A stretch of DNA of 64,000 nucleotides from Cytobacillus oceanisediminis (lineage in GTDB: Bacteria > Bacillota > Bacilli > Bacillales > Cytobacillaceae): assembly GCF_022811925.1 (NCBI RefSeq), contig NZ_CP065511.1, forward strand, positions 2,163,501 to 2,227,500. Direction: 5' to 3'. Of the stretch, positions 37,175 to 46,113 are shown piece after piece; position 1 is the first letter of the stretch; every line of letters starts with the position of its first letter. Below the pieces are notes generated by a model. The model did no database searches. It saw only the letters and a program-made list of their open reading frames with translations, and was not told the origin of the DNA. The position numbers and the translations under genes are program-made.

Positions 37175-38956
37175 ATGGAACAAGAAACCTCAATTAGAAT
37201 ATCACCATTTCAGTCCCTTAATGGTTCGTTAGACCCTAGACTTTCATTTGTCTGGTTACCGCCGATAGGAGACGGAACGACTGCCCCAAGTATATTTGAT
37301 AACTCACTTCAAGGCTATATTACTGTAACCATAGAAAATCTGACGACAGGGGTTACAATCGATCAGTTAGAAATTCTCGCAAATTCCGAAAGCAATTATA
37401 GAGTTAACTGGAGAGCAAGAAATGTTCAACGAGGAGATCAAGTTCAATTTCTCGTTGAGGTAAACGAAGTTACTCGAAATGGTGTAGAACTTTCACCTAT
37501 TGAACTAGACCCTGTTATTGTTACGGTCGCACCAAATACGTTTCTTAATAATCAGAACGTTCCGATTAGATTTAGAATTGATAACGATCCCGTCATTCGT
37601 GCCCGCCAGTTAAATATTCAAGGTGATACAGCCACGCAGATTGCAGAACAATTAAATGCTGAGTTCTTTTTAACTTTCCAACAAATTGCCTTAATTCTTA
37701 CCAACGAGGCATTCACTGCACTCGAGGTAGCAGGTGCAATTGTAACAGTGTTTGACTTAGGAGTTTCGGAAACTGCCAATCTTCTAAGATCGCTGGGGTT
37801 TAATGTAATTGGAATTGCTCAAGCGCTTCAACAAGTTTTCGGTTTGGGTGCTCAGGCTGCGGCCACTATCTTAAAGGATCTCGGTTTTGTTGTTACGGAG
37901 GTTGCTCAAGCTCTTCAACAGGTTTTCGGTTTAGGTGCTCAGGTTGCGTCACTAATCTTAAAAGCAATCGGGTTTGTTGCCAACGAGATTGCGGCTGCTC
38001 TTCAACAAGTATTTGCATTGACTGCCCAAGCAACGGCTGAAGTCTTGAAAGCAATTGGGTTTGTTGCCAACGAAATTGCGGCTGCTCTTCAACAAGTATT
38101 TGGATTGGCTGCCCAAGCAGCGGCGAATATTCTAAAAGCAATCGGGTTTGTTGCCAACGAGATTGCGGCTGCTCTTCAACAAGTATTTGGACTGGCTGCC
38201 CAAGCAGCGGCGAATATTCTAAAAGTAATTGGATTTATTGCCAACGAGATTGCAGCTGCTCTTCAACAAGTATTTGGATTGGCTGCCTTAGCAGCGGCAG
38301 AAGTCTTAAAAGCGATCGGGTTTGTTGTTAACGAGATTGCGGCTGCTCTTCAACAAGTATTTGGACTAGCTGCCTTAGCAGCAGCTGAAATCTTAAAAGC
38401 GATCGGGTTTGTTGTCAACCAGATTGCAGCTGCTCTTCAACAAGTATTTGGACTAGCTGCTCTAGCAGCGGCTGAAATCTTAGAAGGGATCGGGTTTGTT
38501 GCCAACGAGATTGCGGCTGTTCTTCAACAAATATTTGGACTAGCTGCCCTAGCAGCGGCAGAAGTCTTAAGAGCGATCGGGTTTGTTGCCAACGAGATTG
38601 CGTCTGCTCTTCAACAAGTATTTGGATTGGCTGCTCAAGCAGCCGCTGTAGTCTTAAATGCGATTGGGGTTGCTTTCAACGAGATTGCGACTGCTCTTCA
38701 GCAAGTTTTCGGATCATCTTTGTTGCAAATAAGTCAGATTCTCAGGGATGCTTTTTCCTTTTCCGCTGAAGCCATTGCTCAACTTCTAAACAGTGTATTT
38801 GATGTAACGAACGATATTGTTGCAAGTATATTAAATGATCTTGGATATGCTTTAGAAGAAATAGGCGAGGCTCTTGAAGATGTGTTTGGAGATGTTGGCG
38901 ACTTTTTCTGTGATCTTGTTTCAGATATTCCTGTTCTTGGTGACCTATTTTGCTAG
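37175..38956 (+). CDS. Large protein with about eleven 29-residue helical repeats, unknown function
   Basis: 593 aa without signal peptide. Residues 1-150 look beta-rich (IRISPFQSLNGSLDPRLSFVWLPP...NVPIRFRIDND). From about residue 210 come eleven 29-residue repeats of the form FVANEIAAALQQVFG plus LAAQAAANILKAIG, two amphipathic helices per repeat, flanked by weaker copies on both sides. The C-terminus is acidic with two Cys (DFFCDLVSDIPVLGDLFC). The period in DNA is 87 bases and central copies are nearly identical, so copy number probably varies. An alpha-solenoid or surface/structural role is possible; I recognise no function. AAAGGAGAG precedes the ATG. Confidence 0.88.
   Translation: MEQETSIRISPFQSLNGSLDPRLSFVWLPPIGDGTTAPSIFDNSLQGYITVTIENLTTGVTIDQLEILANSESNYRVNWRARNVQRGDQVQFLVEVNEVTRNGVELSPIELDPVIVTVAPNTFLNNQNVPIRFRIDNDPVIRARQLNIQGDTATQIAEQLNAEFFLTFQQIALILTNEAFTALEVAGAIVTVFDLGVSETANLLRSLGFNVIGIAQALQQVFGLGAQAAATILKDLGFVVTEVAQALQQVFGLGAQVASLILKAIGFVANEIAAALQQVFALTAQATAEVLKAIGFVANEIAAALQQVFGLAAQAAANILKAIGFVANEIAAALQQVFGLAAQAAANILKVIGFIANEIAAALQQVFGLAALAAAEVLKAIGFVVNEIAAALQQVFGLAALAAAEILKAIGFVVNQIAAALQQVFGLAALAAAEILEGIGFVANEIAAVLQQIFGLAALAAAEVLRAIGFVANEIASALQQVFGLAAQAAAVVLNAIGVAFNEIATALQQVFGSSLLQISQILRDAFSFSAEAIAQLLNSVFDVTNDIVASILNDLGYALEEIGEALEDVFGDVGDFFCDLVSDIPVLGDLFC
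37805..38715 (+). repeat. 87-bp coding tandem repeat, about 10.5 units
   Basis: The segment gctgctcttcaacaagtat recurs every 87 bases. Units 3-10 are most alike; the first two and the last are diverged, the pattern expected when inner copies are homogenised by recombination. Confidence 0.9.
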
Positions 38957-39023
38957 ATACTGTAAAATAGCTTAACATCAATAGATTACCAACAAATTCA
39001 CCGTAGATGTTAATCCTGCTTCT

Positions 39024-39239
39024 CTAGTTTAAGAAGAAATCAAAAGCCCTTCTCACTCGAGAGGGGCTATAATAATTTTCTTCAGTAATTTCTTCAAAAG
39101 TGACTCCATAAAACTCTGCAAGCTTTTCTAATTTGTCTTTATTGGGAAAACTCTTATTCAAATCCAAATAGCCGATAGTAGTATAAAGATCCCCGATAGC
39201 TTTACTGAGAGTGTAGTAAATGTGGATGAAGAAGTCAAT
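39024..39239 (-). pseudogene. C-terminal fragment of an XRE-type regulator
   Basis: A minus-strand frame without a start codon reads LSKAIGDLYTTIGYLDLNKSFPNKDKLEKLAEFYGVTFEEITEEN and ends in FDFFLN. This resembles the second half of a Cro/CI helix-turn-helix domain (recognition helix and following helices) plus a short tail. The N-terminal part is missing and the frame is closed upstream by a stop. It is a remnant between the repeat-protein gene and the second glnA-end copy. Confidence 0.6.
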
Positions 39240-39259
39240 TTAATAATTGGCTTTTTTGG

Positions 39260-39278
39260 TTTGCATTAATAATGCAAA
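39260..39278. repeat. 19-base palindrome beside the second glnA-end copy
   Basis: tttgcatta-a-taatgcaaa, 9-bp arms around one base, ending 10 bases before the duplicated glnA end. Could be a protein binding site or a trace of a recombination site. Confidence 0.5.
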
Positions 39279-39288
39279 GCCGGAGGGT

Positions 39289-39348
39289 TGTTCCTTACGC
39301 AAGTGCATCCATGGGAGCGCGAGCAGTACATGAGCATGTACTAAGAAA
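39289..39348 (+). repeat. Direct repeat copy 2: detached glnA 3' end
   Basis: Sixty bases matching the end of glnA at 58 positions, including codons for the terminal VHPWEREQY and the stop. No glutamine synthetase reading frame precedes it. Confidence 0.95.
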
Positions 39349-39355
39349 ATAGGAG

Positions 39356-39386
39356 AACCCCTGGCCGTTCGAGCCGGGGTTTTTTA
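39356..39386 (+). terminator. Terminator behind the detached glnA end
   Basis: aacccc-t-ggc / gcc-gggg-tt arms followed by TTTTT. It differs in sequence from the terminator directly behind glnA and may be the original glnA terminator. Confidence 0.85.
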
Positions 39387-39399
39387 TCATGAAAATACA

Positions 39400-39431
39400 A
39401 AAACCCCGTTTACAGATGAACGAGGTTTTAA
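39400..39431 (-). terminator. Probable terminator of the DUF4257 gene
   Basis: aaaaccccgtt / aacgaggtttt stem with one mismatch, T-rich on the minus strand. Confidence 0.6.
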
Positions 39432-39456
39432 CTAATTTGTATTTCCCTGCATGTCT

Positions 39457-39741
39457 CTATTCTTTATGTCTGATTTTTAAGAAATCAAGACATGTCAGCA
39501 ATGCATCTCCTCCAAATCCAGCAATCACCGCCAGGAGAACTACCTTTAAGGCAGAGTCAGGATCTGAAGATACGACCAAAAAAACAGCCGCTAAAGCCCC
39601 CATGATTACTTCTTCAAAGACCCCCAGATAGATGAATTTTTTTGTCCTTCTGGGTTTGACCATTTTGCCTTCTTTCCGAATATGTCCAACGACACCAACC
39701 AGCCCACCAATCAACAAAGCGAAGGTAATGTTCAAAAACAT
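39457..39741 (-). CDS. Small membrane protein, DUF4257 type
   Basis: 94 aa with an N-terminal transmembrane helix (ITFALLIGGLVGVVGHI), a basic loop (RKEGKMVKPRRTKKF) and two more hydrophobic stretches (EEVIMGALAAVFLVV, ALKVVLLAVIAGFGGDALL). It resembles the short DUF4257 proteins of Bacillus; their role is unknown. AGGAG stands 11 bases before the ATG. It is transcribed towards the duplicated glnA end. Confidence 0.72.
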   Translation of the reverse strand: MFLNITFALLIGGLVGVVGHIRKEGKMVKPRRTKKFIYLGVFEEVIMGALAAVFLVVSSDPDSALKVVLLAVIAGFGGDALLTCLDFLKIRHKE

Positions 39742-39988
39742 CTTTTCTTCACACTCCTAAAGTCGAGATTTTGGACAAGCGACCTTAGGTTGATTCTCGG
39801 TGTATTACCATTATATAGAAAGTGGCTATAAATTAATATGCATAAAAATACCGAATTTTCTGAACAATAAAATAGTCATACATAACTGTAACTTTATGCC
39901 AAAAGAAAAAGTATCAGTTACTTTCGTATGATTTCGCTAATAGCATCAGGTAATAGGAACTGATAACCTTCTTAAAATTGGAAAAAAT

Positions 39989-40018
39989 AAAAAGCAGGCA
40001 GAGGCTGCTTGCTTTTTA
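39989..40018 (-). terminator. Terminator of lexA
   Basis: aaaaagcaagcag / ctgcctgcttttt on the minus strand with one G-U pair, then a T-rich tract. Confidence 0.8.
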
Positions 40019-40026
40019 TCATTCTA

Positions 40027-40650
40027 TTAATGCATATGGCGGTAGACACCTATAACCTTGCCAAGGATGGAAACATTTCGAAGGATGATAGGTTCCATTG
40101 TAGAGTTTTCCGGCTGAAGTCGAATAAAGTCTTTTTCTTTGAAGAATCTCTTTACAGTTGCTTCGTCTTCTTCTGTCATAGCAACCACGATATCTCCATT
40201 ATTTGCAGTGCTCTGCTGTTTGACGATGACATAGTCGCCATCAAGGATTCCGGCTTCAATCATACTTTCTCCCATGATTTCAAGCATGAAAACATGCTCG
40301 TCAGCAGGTGCCATTCTTTCTGGAAGAGGGAAGTATTCTTCGACATTTTCAATGGCCGTTATCGGCTGCCCTGCAGTTACTTTACCGACGATCGGAACAT
40401 TGACGGCACTGACCTTAGGTATGTGAGAAGACTCGTCCAGATCTAAAATTTCAATGGCGCGCGGTTTAGTAGGATCCCTGCGGATCAGCCCTTTGCTTTC
40501 AAGTCTAGCGAGATGGCCGTGAACTGTAGAGCTTGAAGCCAGGCCGACTGCTTCCCCGATTTCCCTTACAGAAGGCGGATAGCCTCTCAATTTAACTTCT
40601 TCTTTTATAAACTCTAATATATCTTGCTGCCTTTTTGATAATTTCACCAT
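40027..40650 (-). CDS. lexA: SOS repressor LexA
   Basis: 207-aa repressor. The N-terminal winged helix ([46 protein letters not shown]) is followed by the self-cleaving domain with the Ala-Gly site (VTAGQP), the nucleophilic Ser in [11 protein letters not shown] and the general-base Lys in EATVKRFF. The ATG behind GAGGTG is used; the longer frame start has no ribosome binding site. It is divergent from yneA with three LexA boxes between. Confidence 0.97.
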   Translation of the reverse strand: MVKLSKRQQDILEFIKEEVKLRGYPPSVREIGEAVGLASSSTVHGHLARLESKGLIRRDPTKPRAIEILDLDESSHIPKVSAVNVPIVGKVTAGQPITAIENVEEYFPLPERMAPADEHVFMLEIMGESMIEAGILDGDYVIVKQQSTANNGDIVVAMTEEDEATVKRFFKEKDFIRLQPENSTMEPIILRNVSILGKVIGVYRHMH

Positions 40651-40708
40651 CTTTACGCACCTCGTATGTTTTTGTTGTCTCAATTATAGCATCAATTACC
40701 ATATGATA

Positions 40709-40722
40709 CAAACATAAGTTCG
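40709..40722. promoter_or_regulatory. LexA box 1 (lexA-yneA)
   Basis: CAAACATAAGTTCG, one mismatch from CGAAC-N4-GTTCG. Confidence 0.85.
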
Positions 40723-40730
40723 AATTTATA

Positions 40731-40760
40731 TTGACACAAAACAAATGTTCGGTCTATAAT
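40731..40760 (+). promoter_or_regulatory. Promoter of yneA operon
   Basis: TTGACA, 18-base spacer, TATAAT, with a LexA box inside the spacer. Confidence 0.88.
40738..40751. promoter_or_regulatory. LexA box 2 within the yneA promoter
   Basis: AAAACAAATGTTCG, two mismatches, right half perfect; overlaps the promoter spacer. Confidence 0.7.
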
Positions 40761-40774
40761 AAAAACATCCAATG

Positions 40775-40788
40775 CGAACATACATTCT
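40775..40788. promoter_or_regulatory. LexA box 3 downstream of the yneA promoter
   Basis: CGAACATACATTCT, left half perfect, right half with two mismatches. B. subtilis also has three boxes here. Confidence 0.7.
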
Positions 40789-40806
40789 TTTTAGAGGTGG
40801 TATATC

Positions 40807-41139
40807 ATGCTGAAAAAATTGTGGAAATCATATTCTTATGCTATTATTCTCTTCGTTTTAAGCCTGGCAGCATCGTTTATTATGCTCGTGCAAATAGAAA
40901 CTCCAGATACGGAAAAGTTTGTGAAAATCACTGTTGCAGAAGGCGACTCTTTATGGAAGATTGCTGAGAATTTTTCGGCTGAACATTCGCTGTCTACAGA
41001 CCAATTTATTAATTGGGTAGAACAAAATAATGAGATCGCCTCTGGAAGGATTTTTCCGGGTGATGAAATTGTTATTCCAGTAAAAGCACTGGATGACGAG
41101 CCTTATAAAGAGCTTGCCAGTTCAGACCTTTATGAATAA
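40807..41139 (+). CDS. yneA: SOS-induced cell division suppressor YneA
   Basis: 110-aa protein with one N-terminal membrane helix (YAIILFVLSLAASFIMLVQI) and an extracellular LysM domain (ITVAEGDSLWKIAENFS...IFPGDEIVIPV). YneA delays septation during DNA damage and is removed by extracytoplasmic proteases. GAGGTGG lies before the ATG. It is the first gene of the LexA-controlled yneA-yneB-ynzC operon. Confidence 0.94.
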   Translation: MLKKLWKSYSYAIILFVLSLAASFIMLVQIETPDTEKFVKITVAEGDSLWKIAENFSAEHSLSTDQFINWVEQNNEIASGRIFPGDEIVIPVKALDDEPYKELASSDLYE

Positions 41140-41796
<657 letters not shown>

Positions 41797-41940
41797 AGCA
41801 CTTTTCTTGTCAAAGGTGCTCTTTTTTAGTATGATGGCAGTTGAGTTTCATTATTGTTTCATATCTGAAGCTATTGTATAATAAGAATTTCTATTTAGAG
41901 TATCCAGAGGTAAACTTTTGATATAAAGGAGCTTTAATAT

Positions 41941-42174
41941 ATGCTGCCAAAACAAAAACTTGCCCGAATTAATGAACTGGCAAAGAAGGCAAAGGAATCC
42001 GGATTAACAGAAGCAGAAGCGAAAGAGCAGACTTCTCTCCGCAAAGAGTATTTGGAGACTTTCCGCTCTGGCATGTTAAACACGCTTAAAGGTGTTACAA
42101 TCGTTGACCCGAAAGGAAACGACGTAACTCCGAAAAAACTGAAAGAATTCCAAAATAAAAACCGCCTTCACTAA
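41941..42174 (+). CDS. ynzC: DUF896 protein YnzC
   Basis: 77-aa soluble helical protein of UPF0291/DUF896: LARINELAKKAKESGLTEAEAKEQTSLRKEYLETFRSGMLNTLKGVTIVDPKGNDVTP. The N-terminal half forms a helical hairpin. In B. subtilis it is the third gene of the SOS-induced operon. AAAGGAG lies 8 bases before the ATG; the 145-base gap to yneB could hold an extra promoter. Function unknown. Confidence 0.92.
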   Translation: MLPKQKLARINELAKKAKESGLTEAEAKEQTSLRKEYLETFRSGMLNTLKGVTIVDPKGNDVTPKKLKEFQNKNRLH

Positions 42175-42222
42175 TATTATAAATGCAAGGGATACACAAT
42201 GCTGTATTCCTTCTTTTAATAG

Positions 42223-42270
42223 AAAGCGGAGATGACTTTACGGATCTATTGCCGGATCTCTCCGCTTTTT
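42223..42270 (+). terminator. Terminator of the yneA operon
   Basis: aaagcggaga / tctccgcttt arms, long loop, then TTTT. Confidence 0.8.
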
Positions 42271-42410
42271 TACATATGCCGGGTCTTTTTGTGTCAATAT
42301 AGTAACAAACCGGCTTTTTTTGTCCTTTTCTGACCCTATTGGTTGTGAAAAAAAGGGACACCCGATAATATAAAAAGAGTAAAGAATTACTACTCGAAAG
42401 GATGTATTGA

Positions 42411-44417
42411 ATGTTTAATCACACAGATGAACTATCCATCAGTTCCATTCGTACTTTATCAATCGACGCCATTGAAAAGGCGAATTCCGGCCATCCGGGG
42501 ATGCCGATGGGTGCAGCGCCAATGGCTTATACGCTTTGGACACGCTTCATGAACCATAACCCGAAAAATCCTGAATGGTTCAACCGTGACCGTTTCGTCC
42601 TTTCTGCTGGACATGGCTCCATGCTTTTATACAGCCTTCTTCATCTTTCCGGCTATGATGTTTCCATGAATGACATTAAAGAGTTCAGACAGTGGGGAAG
42701 CAAGACGCCTGGCCACCCTGAATATGGCCATACTCCTGGTGTTGACGCAACAACAGGCCCGTTAGGACAAGGTATTGCAATGGCTGTTGGTATGGCAATG
42801 GCTGAACGCCACCTGGCTGCAACATACAACAAAGACAACTTCAATGTTGTTGACCACTATACATACAGCATCTGCGGTGACGGAGACCTTATGGAAGGCG
42901 TTTCGGCTGAAGCTGCTTCCCTTGCTGGCCACTTAAAGCTTGGAAGACTGGTTGTTCTATATGATTCAAATGATATCTCACTTGATGGTGACCTTGATAA
43001 GTCTTTCTCTGAAAGTGTTGAACAGCGCTTCAAGTCATACGGCTGGCAGTATATCCGCGTAGAAGACGGTAATGATCTTCACGAAATCGCAAAAGCAATT
43101 GAGGAAGCGAAGCAGGATGAAAACCGACCAACAATGATTGAAGTTAAAACAGTCATTGGCTACGGTTCTCCAAACAAATCAGGTAAATCTGATGTTCACG
43201 GCGCTCCACTAGGTGCTGATGAATTGAAATTAACGAAAGAAGCCTATAAGTGGACTTTCGAAGAAGATTTCCATGTTCCACAGGAAGTATATGATCACTT
43301 CAAGCAGCAGGTTGTGGAAAGCGGCTCTAAGAAGCAGCAGGAATGGGAAGACCTTTTTTCACAGTATAAAGAAGCGCATCCTGAGTTAGGAAAACAGCTG
43401 GAGCAGGCAATCAACGGCGAGCTTTCAGAAGGCTGGGATAAAGACATCCCTGTTTATGAAGAAGGAAAGAGCCTTGCAAGCCGTGCTTCTTCCGGAGAAG
43501 TGCTAAATGCAATCGCACAAAACCTGCCTTCTTTCTTTGGCGGTTCTGCAGACCTTGCAGGCTCCAACAAAACAATGATTAAAGGTACAGGCGACTTTAC
43601 AGCTGAGTCATTTGACGGCCGCAACATCTGGTTTGGTGTACGTGAATTTGCAATGGGTGCTGCACTTAATGGTATGGCCCTTCACGGCGGATTAAAAGTA
43701 TTCGGCGGAACATTCTTCGTGTTCTCTGATTACCTGCGCCCGGCAATCCGTCTGGCTGCACTTATGAACCTGCCTGTTACGTATGTATTCACACATGACA
43801 GTATCGCTGTCGGTGAAGACGGACCTACACATGAGCCTGTAGAACAGCTTGCTGCATTGCGTGCAATGCCAAACCTATCTGTTGTCCGCCCTGCTGACGG
43901 AAATGAAACAGCAGCTGCATGGAAAACAGCAATTGAATCAACAAACAAGCCAACGGCATTAGTATTGACCCGTCAAAACCTTCCTACATTAAAAGGAACG
44001 GATTCAGCGGCATACGAAGGCGTACAAAAAGGTGCTTATGTTGTTGCACCAGCTACTAACAGCAATGCGGATGTATTATTGCTTGCTGCAGGATCTGAGG
44101 TTAGCCTGGCTGTTGAAGCACAAAAAGCGCTTGAAGGCGAAGGCATCCATGCATCTGTAGTGAGCATGCCTGCCTGGGACCGCTTCGAAGCTCAATCAAA
44201 AGAGTACAAAGAAAGCGTAATTCCTAAGACTGTCAAGAAACGTCTTGCCATTGAAATGGGATCATCACTTGGATGGCACCGCTATGCAGGAGACGAAGGC
44301 GATGTTCTTGCAATCGATACCTTCGGCGCATCTGCACCTGGTGAAAAGATTATGGAAGAATACGGCTTCACAGTAGAAAACGTTGTAGCACGAGTAAAAG
44401 CATTGCTGCAGGGATAA
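42411..44417 (+). CDS. tkt: Transketolase
   Basis: 668-aa thiamine-diphosphate enzyme of the non-oxidative pentose phosphate pathway. The N-terminal domain has [20 protein letters not shown] and the cofactor motif [33 protein letters not shown]. The central domain has [12 protein letters not shown] and [20 protein letters not shown], and the C-terminal domain ends after [20 protein letters not shown]. Codon usage is biased towards abundant tRNAs, as expected for a highly expressed gene. GAAAGGATG precedes the ATG. Confidence 0.98.
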   Translation: MFNHTDELSISSIRTLSIDAIEKANSGHPGMPMGAAPMAYTLWTRFMNHNPKNPEWFNRDRFVLSAGHGSMLLYSLLHLSGYDVSMNDIKEFRQWGSKTPGHPEYGHTPGVDATTGPLGQGIAMAVGMAMAERHLAATYNKDNFNVVDHYTYSICGDGDLMEGVSAEAASLAGHLKLGRLVVLYDSNDISLDGDLDKSFSESVEQRFKSYGWQYIRVEDGNDLHEIAKAIEEAKQDENRPTMIEVKTVIGYGSPNKSGKSDVHGAPLGADELKLTKEAYKWTFEEDFHVPQEVYDHFKQQVVESGSKKQQEWEDLFSQYKEAHPELGKQLEQAINGELSEGWDKDIPVYEEGKSLASRASSGEVLNAIAQNLPSFFGGSADLAGSNKTMIKGTGDFTAESFDGRNIWFGVREFAMGAALNGMALHGGLKVFGGTFFVFSDYLRPAIRLAALMNLPVTYVFTHDSIAVGEDGPTHEPVEQLAALRAMPNLSVVRPADGNETAAAWKTAIESTNKPTALVLTRQNLPTLKGTDSAAYEGVQKGAYVVAPATNSNADVLLLAAGSEVSLAVEAQKALEGEGIHASVVSMPAWDRFEAQSKEYKESVIPKTVKKRLAIEMGSSLGWHRYAGDEGDVLAIDTFGASAPGEKIMEEYGFTVENVVARVKALLQG

Positions 44418-44430
44418 TATTAACTGACGA

Positions 44431-44458
44431 GGGAGAGCTGAGAGGCTCTTCCTTTTTT
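44431..44458 (+). terminator. Terminator of tkt
   Basis: gggagagc / gctcttcc arms with one G-U pair, then TTTTTT. Confidence 0.88.
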
Positions 44459-44693
44459 GTGTGATGGGTTTTTCTTTTAAGAATAGGATTAAATTTCAGT
44501 AAAACCGGGAAATTGACGAAGTATATATTTTGATCAGACTAATTTAGCAGCTCTTCCACCAAGAATCCTCATAATCAACTGAATTCTTCTTTTTCGACAA
44601 AATTAGTGAAAGTTTTTAACATCTTCAGACACATTCCTTATGTTTGGTTGCTTATAATTGAAAGAAATGGATCGTCCCGGAAGGAGGGGCCAG

Positions 44694-45131
44694 ATGAGAG
44701 CTTATCAATTGTATTTAATAGAAGATGAATTCGCGTCCCATTATTTTGGCAGAGAGCGGATGTTTTTTCAGTTGTTTGAAGAGTATGAGCGTTCGTCAGG
44801 TGAAATGAAGTCTATTCTATCGAAGCAAATTGATTTTGTGACTAAGCCAATCCCGGGTTTGAAAGTGCATCAATACATCCATCAGCAGCTGCAGCGAAAA
44901 AAGGACTTTATTATAGAAAAAAGTGCATACTATATAGAGATGAGTAAAAGAAGCAGGGCAAGGCTTGAAGTGTTTGAACGAAGCCTGGTTTTAGAAGCGG
45001 CCGGCAGCTATGAGGCAGAGACGGTATTTTTCGAAGTGCTGCGAAAAAGCGAGTCTTCCTTCCTGGCTGTTGACCTCCAGCATAAGCGGTATGGGTGGCT
45101 AAAACCGATAAAAGAGAGAAAATTCGTCTAA
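44694..45131 (+). CDS. sirA: Sporulation inhibitor of replication SirA (YneE)
   Basis: 145-aa protein that binds DnaA domain I at sporulation onset to stop new rounds of replication. The frame matches SirA at both ends: YQLYLIEDEFASHYFGRERMFFQLFEEY and GSYEAETVFFEVLRKSESSFLAVDLQHKRYGWLKPIKERKFV, with a more variable middle. The ATG behind AAGGAGGGG is used; an upstream TTG extends the frame by 12 codons. In Bacillus it is Spo0A-controlled, but no Spo0A box was confirmed here. Confidence 0.93.
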   Translation: MRAYQLYLIEDEFASHYFGRERMFFQLFEEYERSSGEMKSILSKQIDFVTKPIPGLKVHQYIHQQLQRKKDFIIEKSAYYIEMSKRSRARLEVFERSLVLEAAGSYEAETVFFEVLRKSESSFLAVDLQHKRYGWLKPIKERKFV

Positions 45132-45217
45132 AATAAGAGAAAAAATGAAGCAAATATTGTATAATAACCTTTGGTCTAGTACACTGTATGATAGACAACA
45201 TGAAGGAGGAAGTTAGT

Positions 45218-45433
45218 ATGGGTATGTACATTCTAGTTGGTGTACTGGCGCTTCTTGCCGGTGTAGCACTAGGATTTTTCATTGCTCGAAAATATATGAT
45301 GAGCTACCTGGAGAAAAATCCGCCAATTAATGAACAAATGCTTAAAATGATGATGATGCAAATGGGCATGAAGCCATCTCAAAAGAAGATCAACCAAATG
45401 ATGAATGCCATGAACAAGCAGACTGGCAAGTAA
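45218..45433 (+). CDS. yneF: Small membrane protein YneF
   Basis: 71-aa UPF0154 protein with one N-terminal transmembrane helix ([24 protein letters not shown]) and a conserved cytosolic tail ([36 protein letters not shown]). Function unknown; almost invariant among Bacillus. The ATG behind AAGGAGG matches the family length; the longer frame start lies upstream of that ribosome binding site. Confidence 0.94.
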   Translation: MGMYILVGVLALLAGVALGFFIARKYMMSYLEKNPPINEQMLKMMMMQMGMKPSQKKINQMMNAMNKQTGK

Positions 45434-45455
45434 TCAGGGACAAGCATCCCATCGG

Positions 45456-45498
45456 AAACCACTTTTCTGTTACAATACAAGGAAGGTGGTTTTTTTAT
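45456..45498 (+). terminator. Terminator of yneF
   Basis: aaaccac / gtggttt stem with a long loop, then TTTTTT. Confidence 0.65.
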
Positions 45499-45567
45499 GG
45501 TGAAAATGAAACCTTCTTTGAAACAGACCGAATATATACTATGACAAATCATGAAAGGAACGAGCAA

Positions 45568-46008
45568 ATGAAAAAAGTAATTCTAATAGGGCTCCTTACC
45601 GTTTCCATGTTATTAAGCGGCTGTTCCGTTCTGGGAGAAGTGAATAATTCCATTGACTATGTTAATGAAGCGACTGAGCATATCAATACGTTAAGCGACT
45701 TTGCTGAAGAGGCGCCGCAAATGATTCAGGATGCGGCAGCGGATCCGGCATTAAAGCAGGAACTTGAAGACCGTTTGACGACACTTAAGCAGGAAGTTGA
45801 AGAATTTATCGCCCTTCAGGATATCCCGACACTTGCAGAAGATGTTCACCAGGAGCTGGTGACCCAGAATGAAGCGCTTCTGGCTGAGATCAATAAAGTA
45901 TTGGAGAACGGCAACCTTGCACTGGATCAGCTGGAGAACTCAGAGCTGTTCACTACCATTAATGAGACAACAAGCCTGATAAACCGCATAGAAGCATTAG
46001 GGCAATAA
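45568..46008 (+). CDS. Small lipoprotein, DUF6376 type
   Basis: 146-aa lipoprotein with signal peptide and lipobox (MLLSGCS), followed by a largely helical, acidic region (VNEATEHINTLSDFAEEAPQMIQDAAADPALKQELEDRLTTLKQEVEEFIALQDIP). It resembles the DUF6376 lipoproteins of Bacillus; function unknown. AAAGGA lies 9 bases before the chosen ATG; an earlier in-frame ATG would put a charged stretch before the signal peptide. A hairpin (aaagcatcc / gggtgcttt) at the stop codon acts as terminator. Confidence 0.8.
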   Translation: MKKVILIGLLTVSMLLSGCSVLGEVNNSIDYVNEATEHINTLSDFAEEAPQMIQDAAADPALKQELEDRLTTLKQEVEEFIALQDIPTLAEDVHQELVTQNEALLAEINKVLENGNLALDQLENSELFTTINETTSLINRIEALGQ

Positions 46009-46031
46009 AGCATCCGGCAGGGTGCTTTTTT
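46007..46031 (+). terminator. Terminator of the DUF6376 lipoprotein gene
   Basis: aaagcatcc / gggtgcttt with loop ggca, then T tract; starts at the stop codon. Confidence 0.75.
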
Positions 46032-46113
46032 CTGCGAGAAAAAATCTTCCTTATTTTCTCAATATTTGTTAAACTATTTAAGCTATTATGTTTCGGATTT
46101 CGGAGGATGGGGT

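Noticed and set aside
37805..38715. CRISPR-like regular repetition
   Set aside because: Units are contiguous 87-bp coding repeats without unique spacers, in frame throughout a single gene.
40009..40446. 145-codon plus-strand frame opposite lexA
   Set aside because: Complement of lexA without ribosome binding site; lexA identity is certain.
42279..42320. Second terminator-like structure before tkt (gccgg / ccggc)
   Set aside because: Only a 5-bp stem with a loop over 20 bases; too weak.
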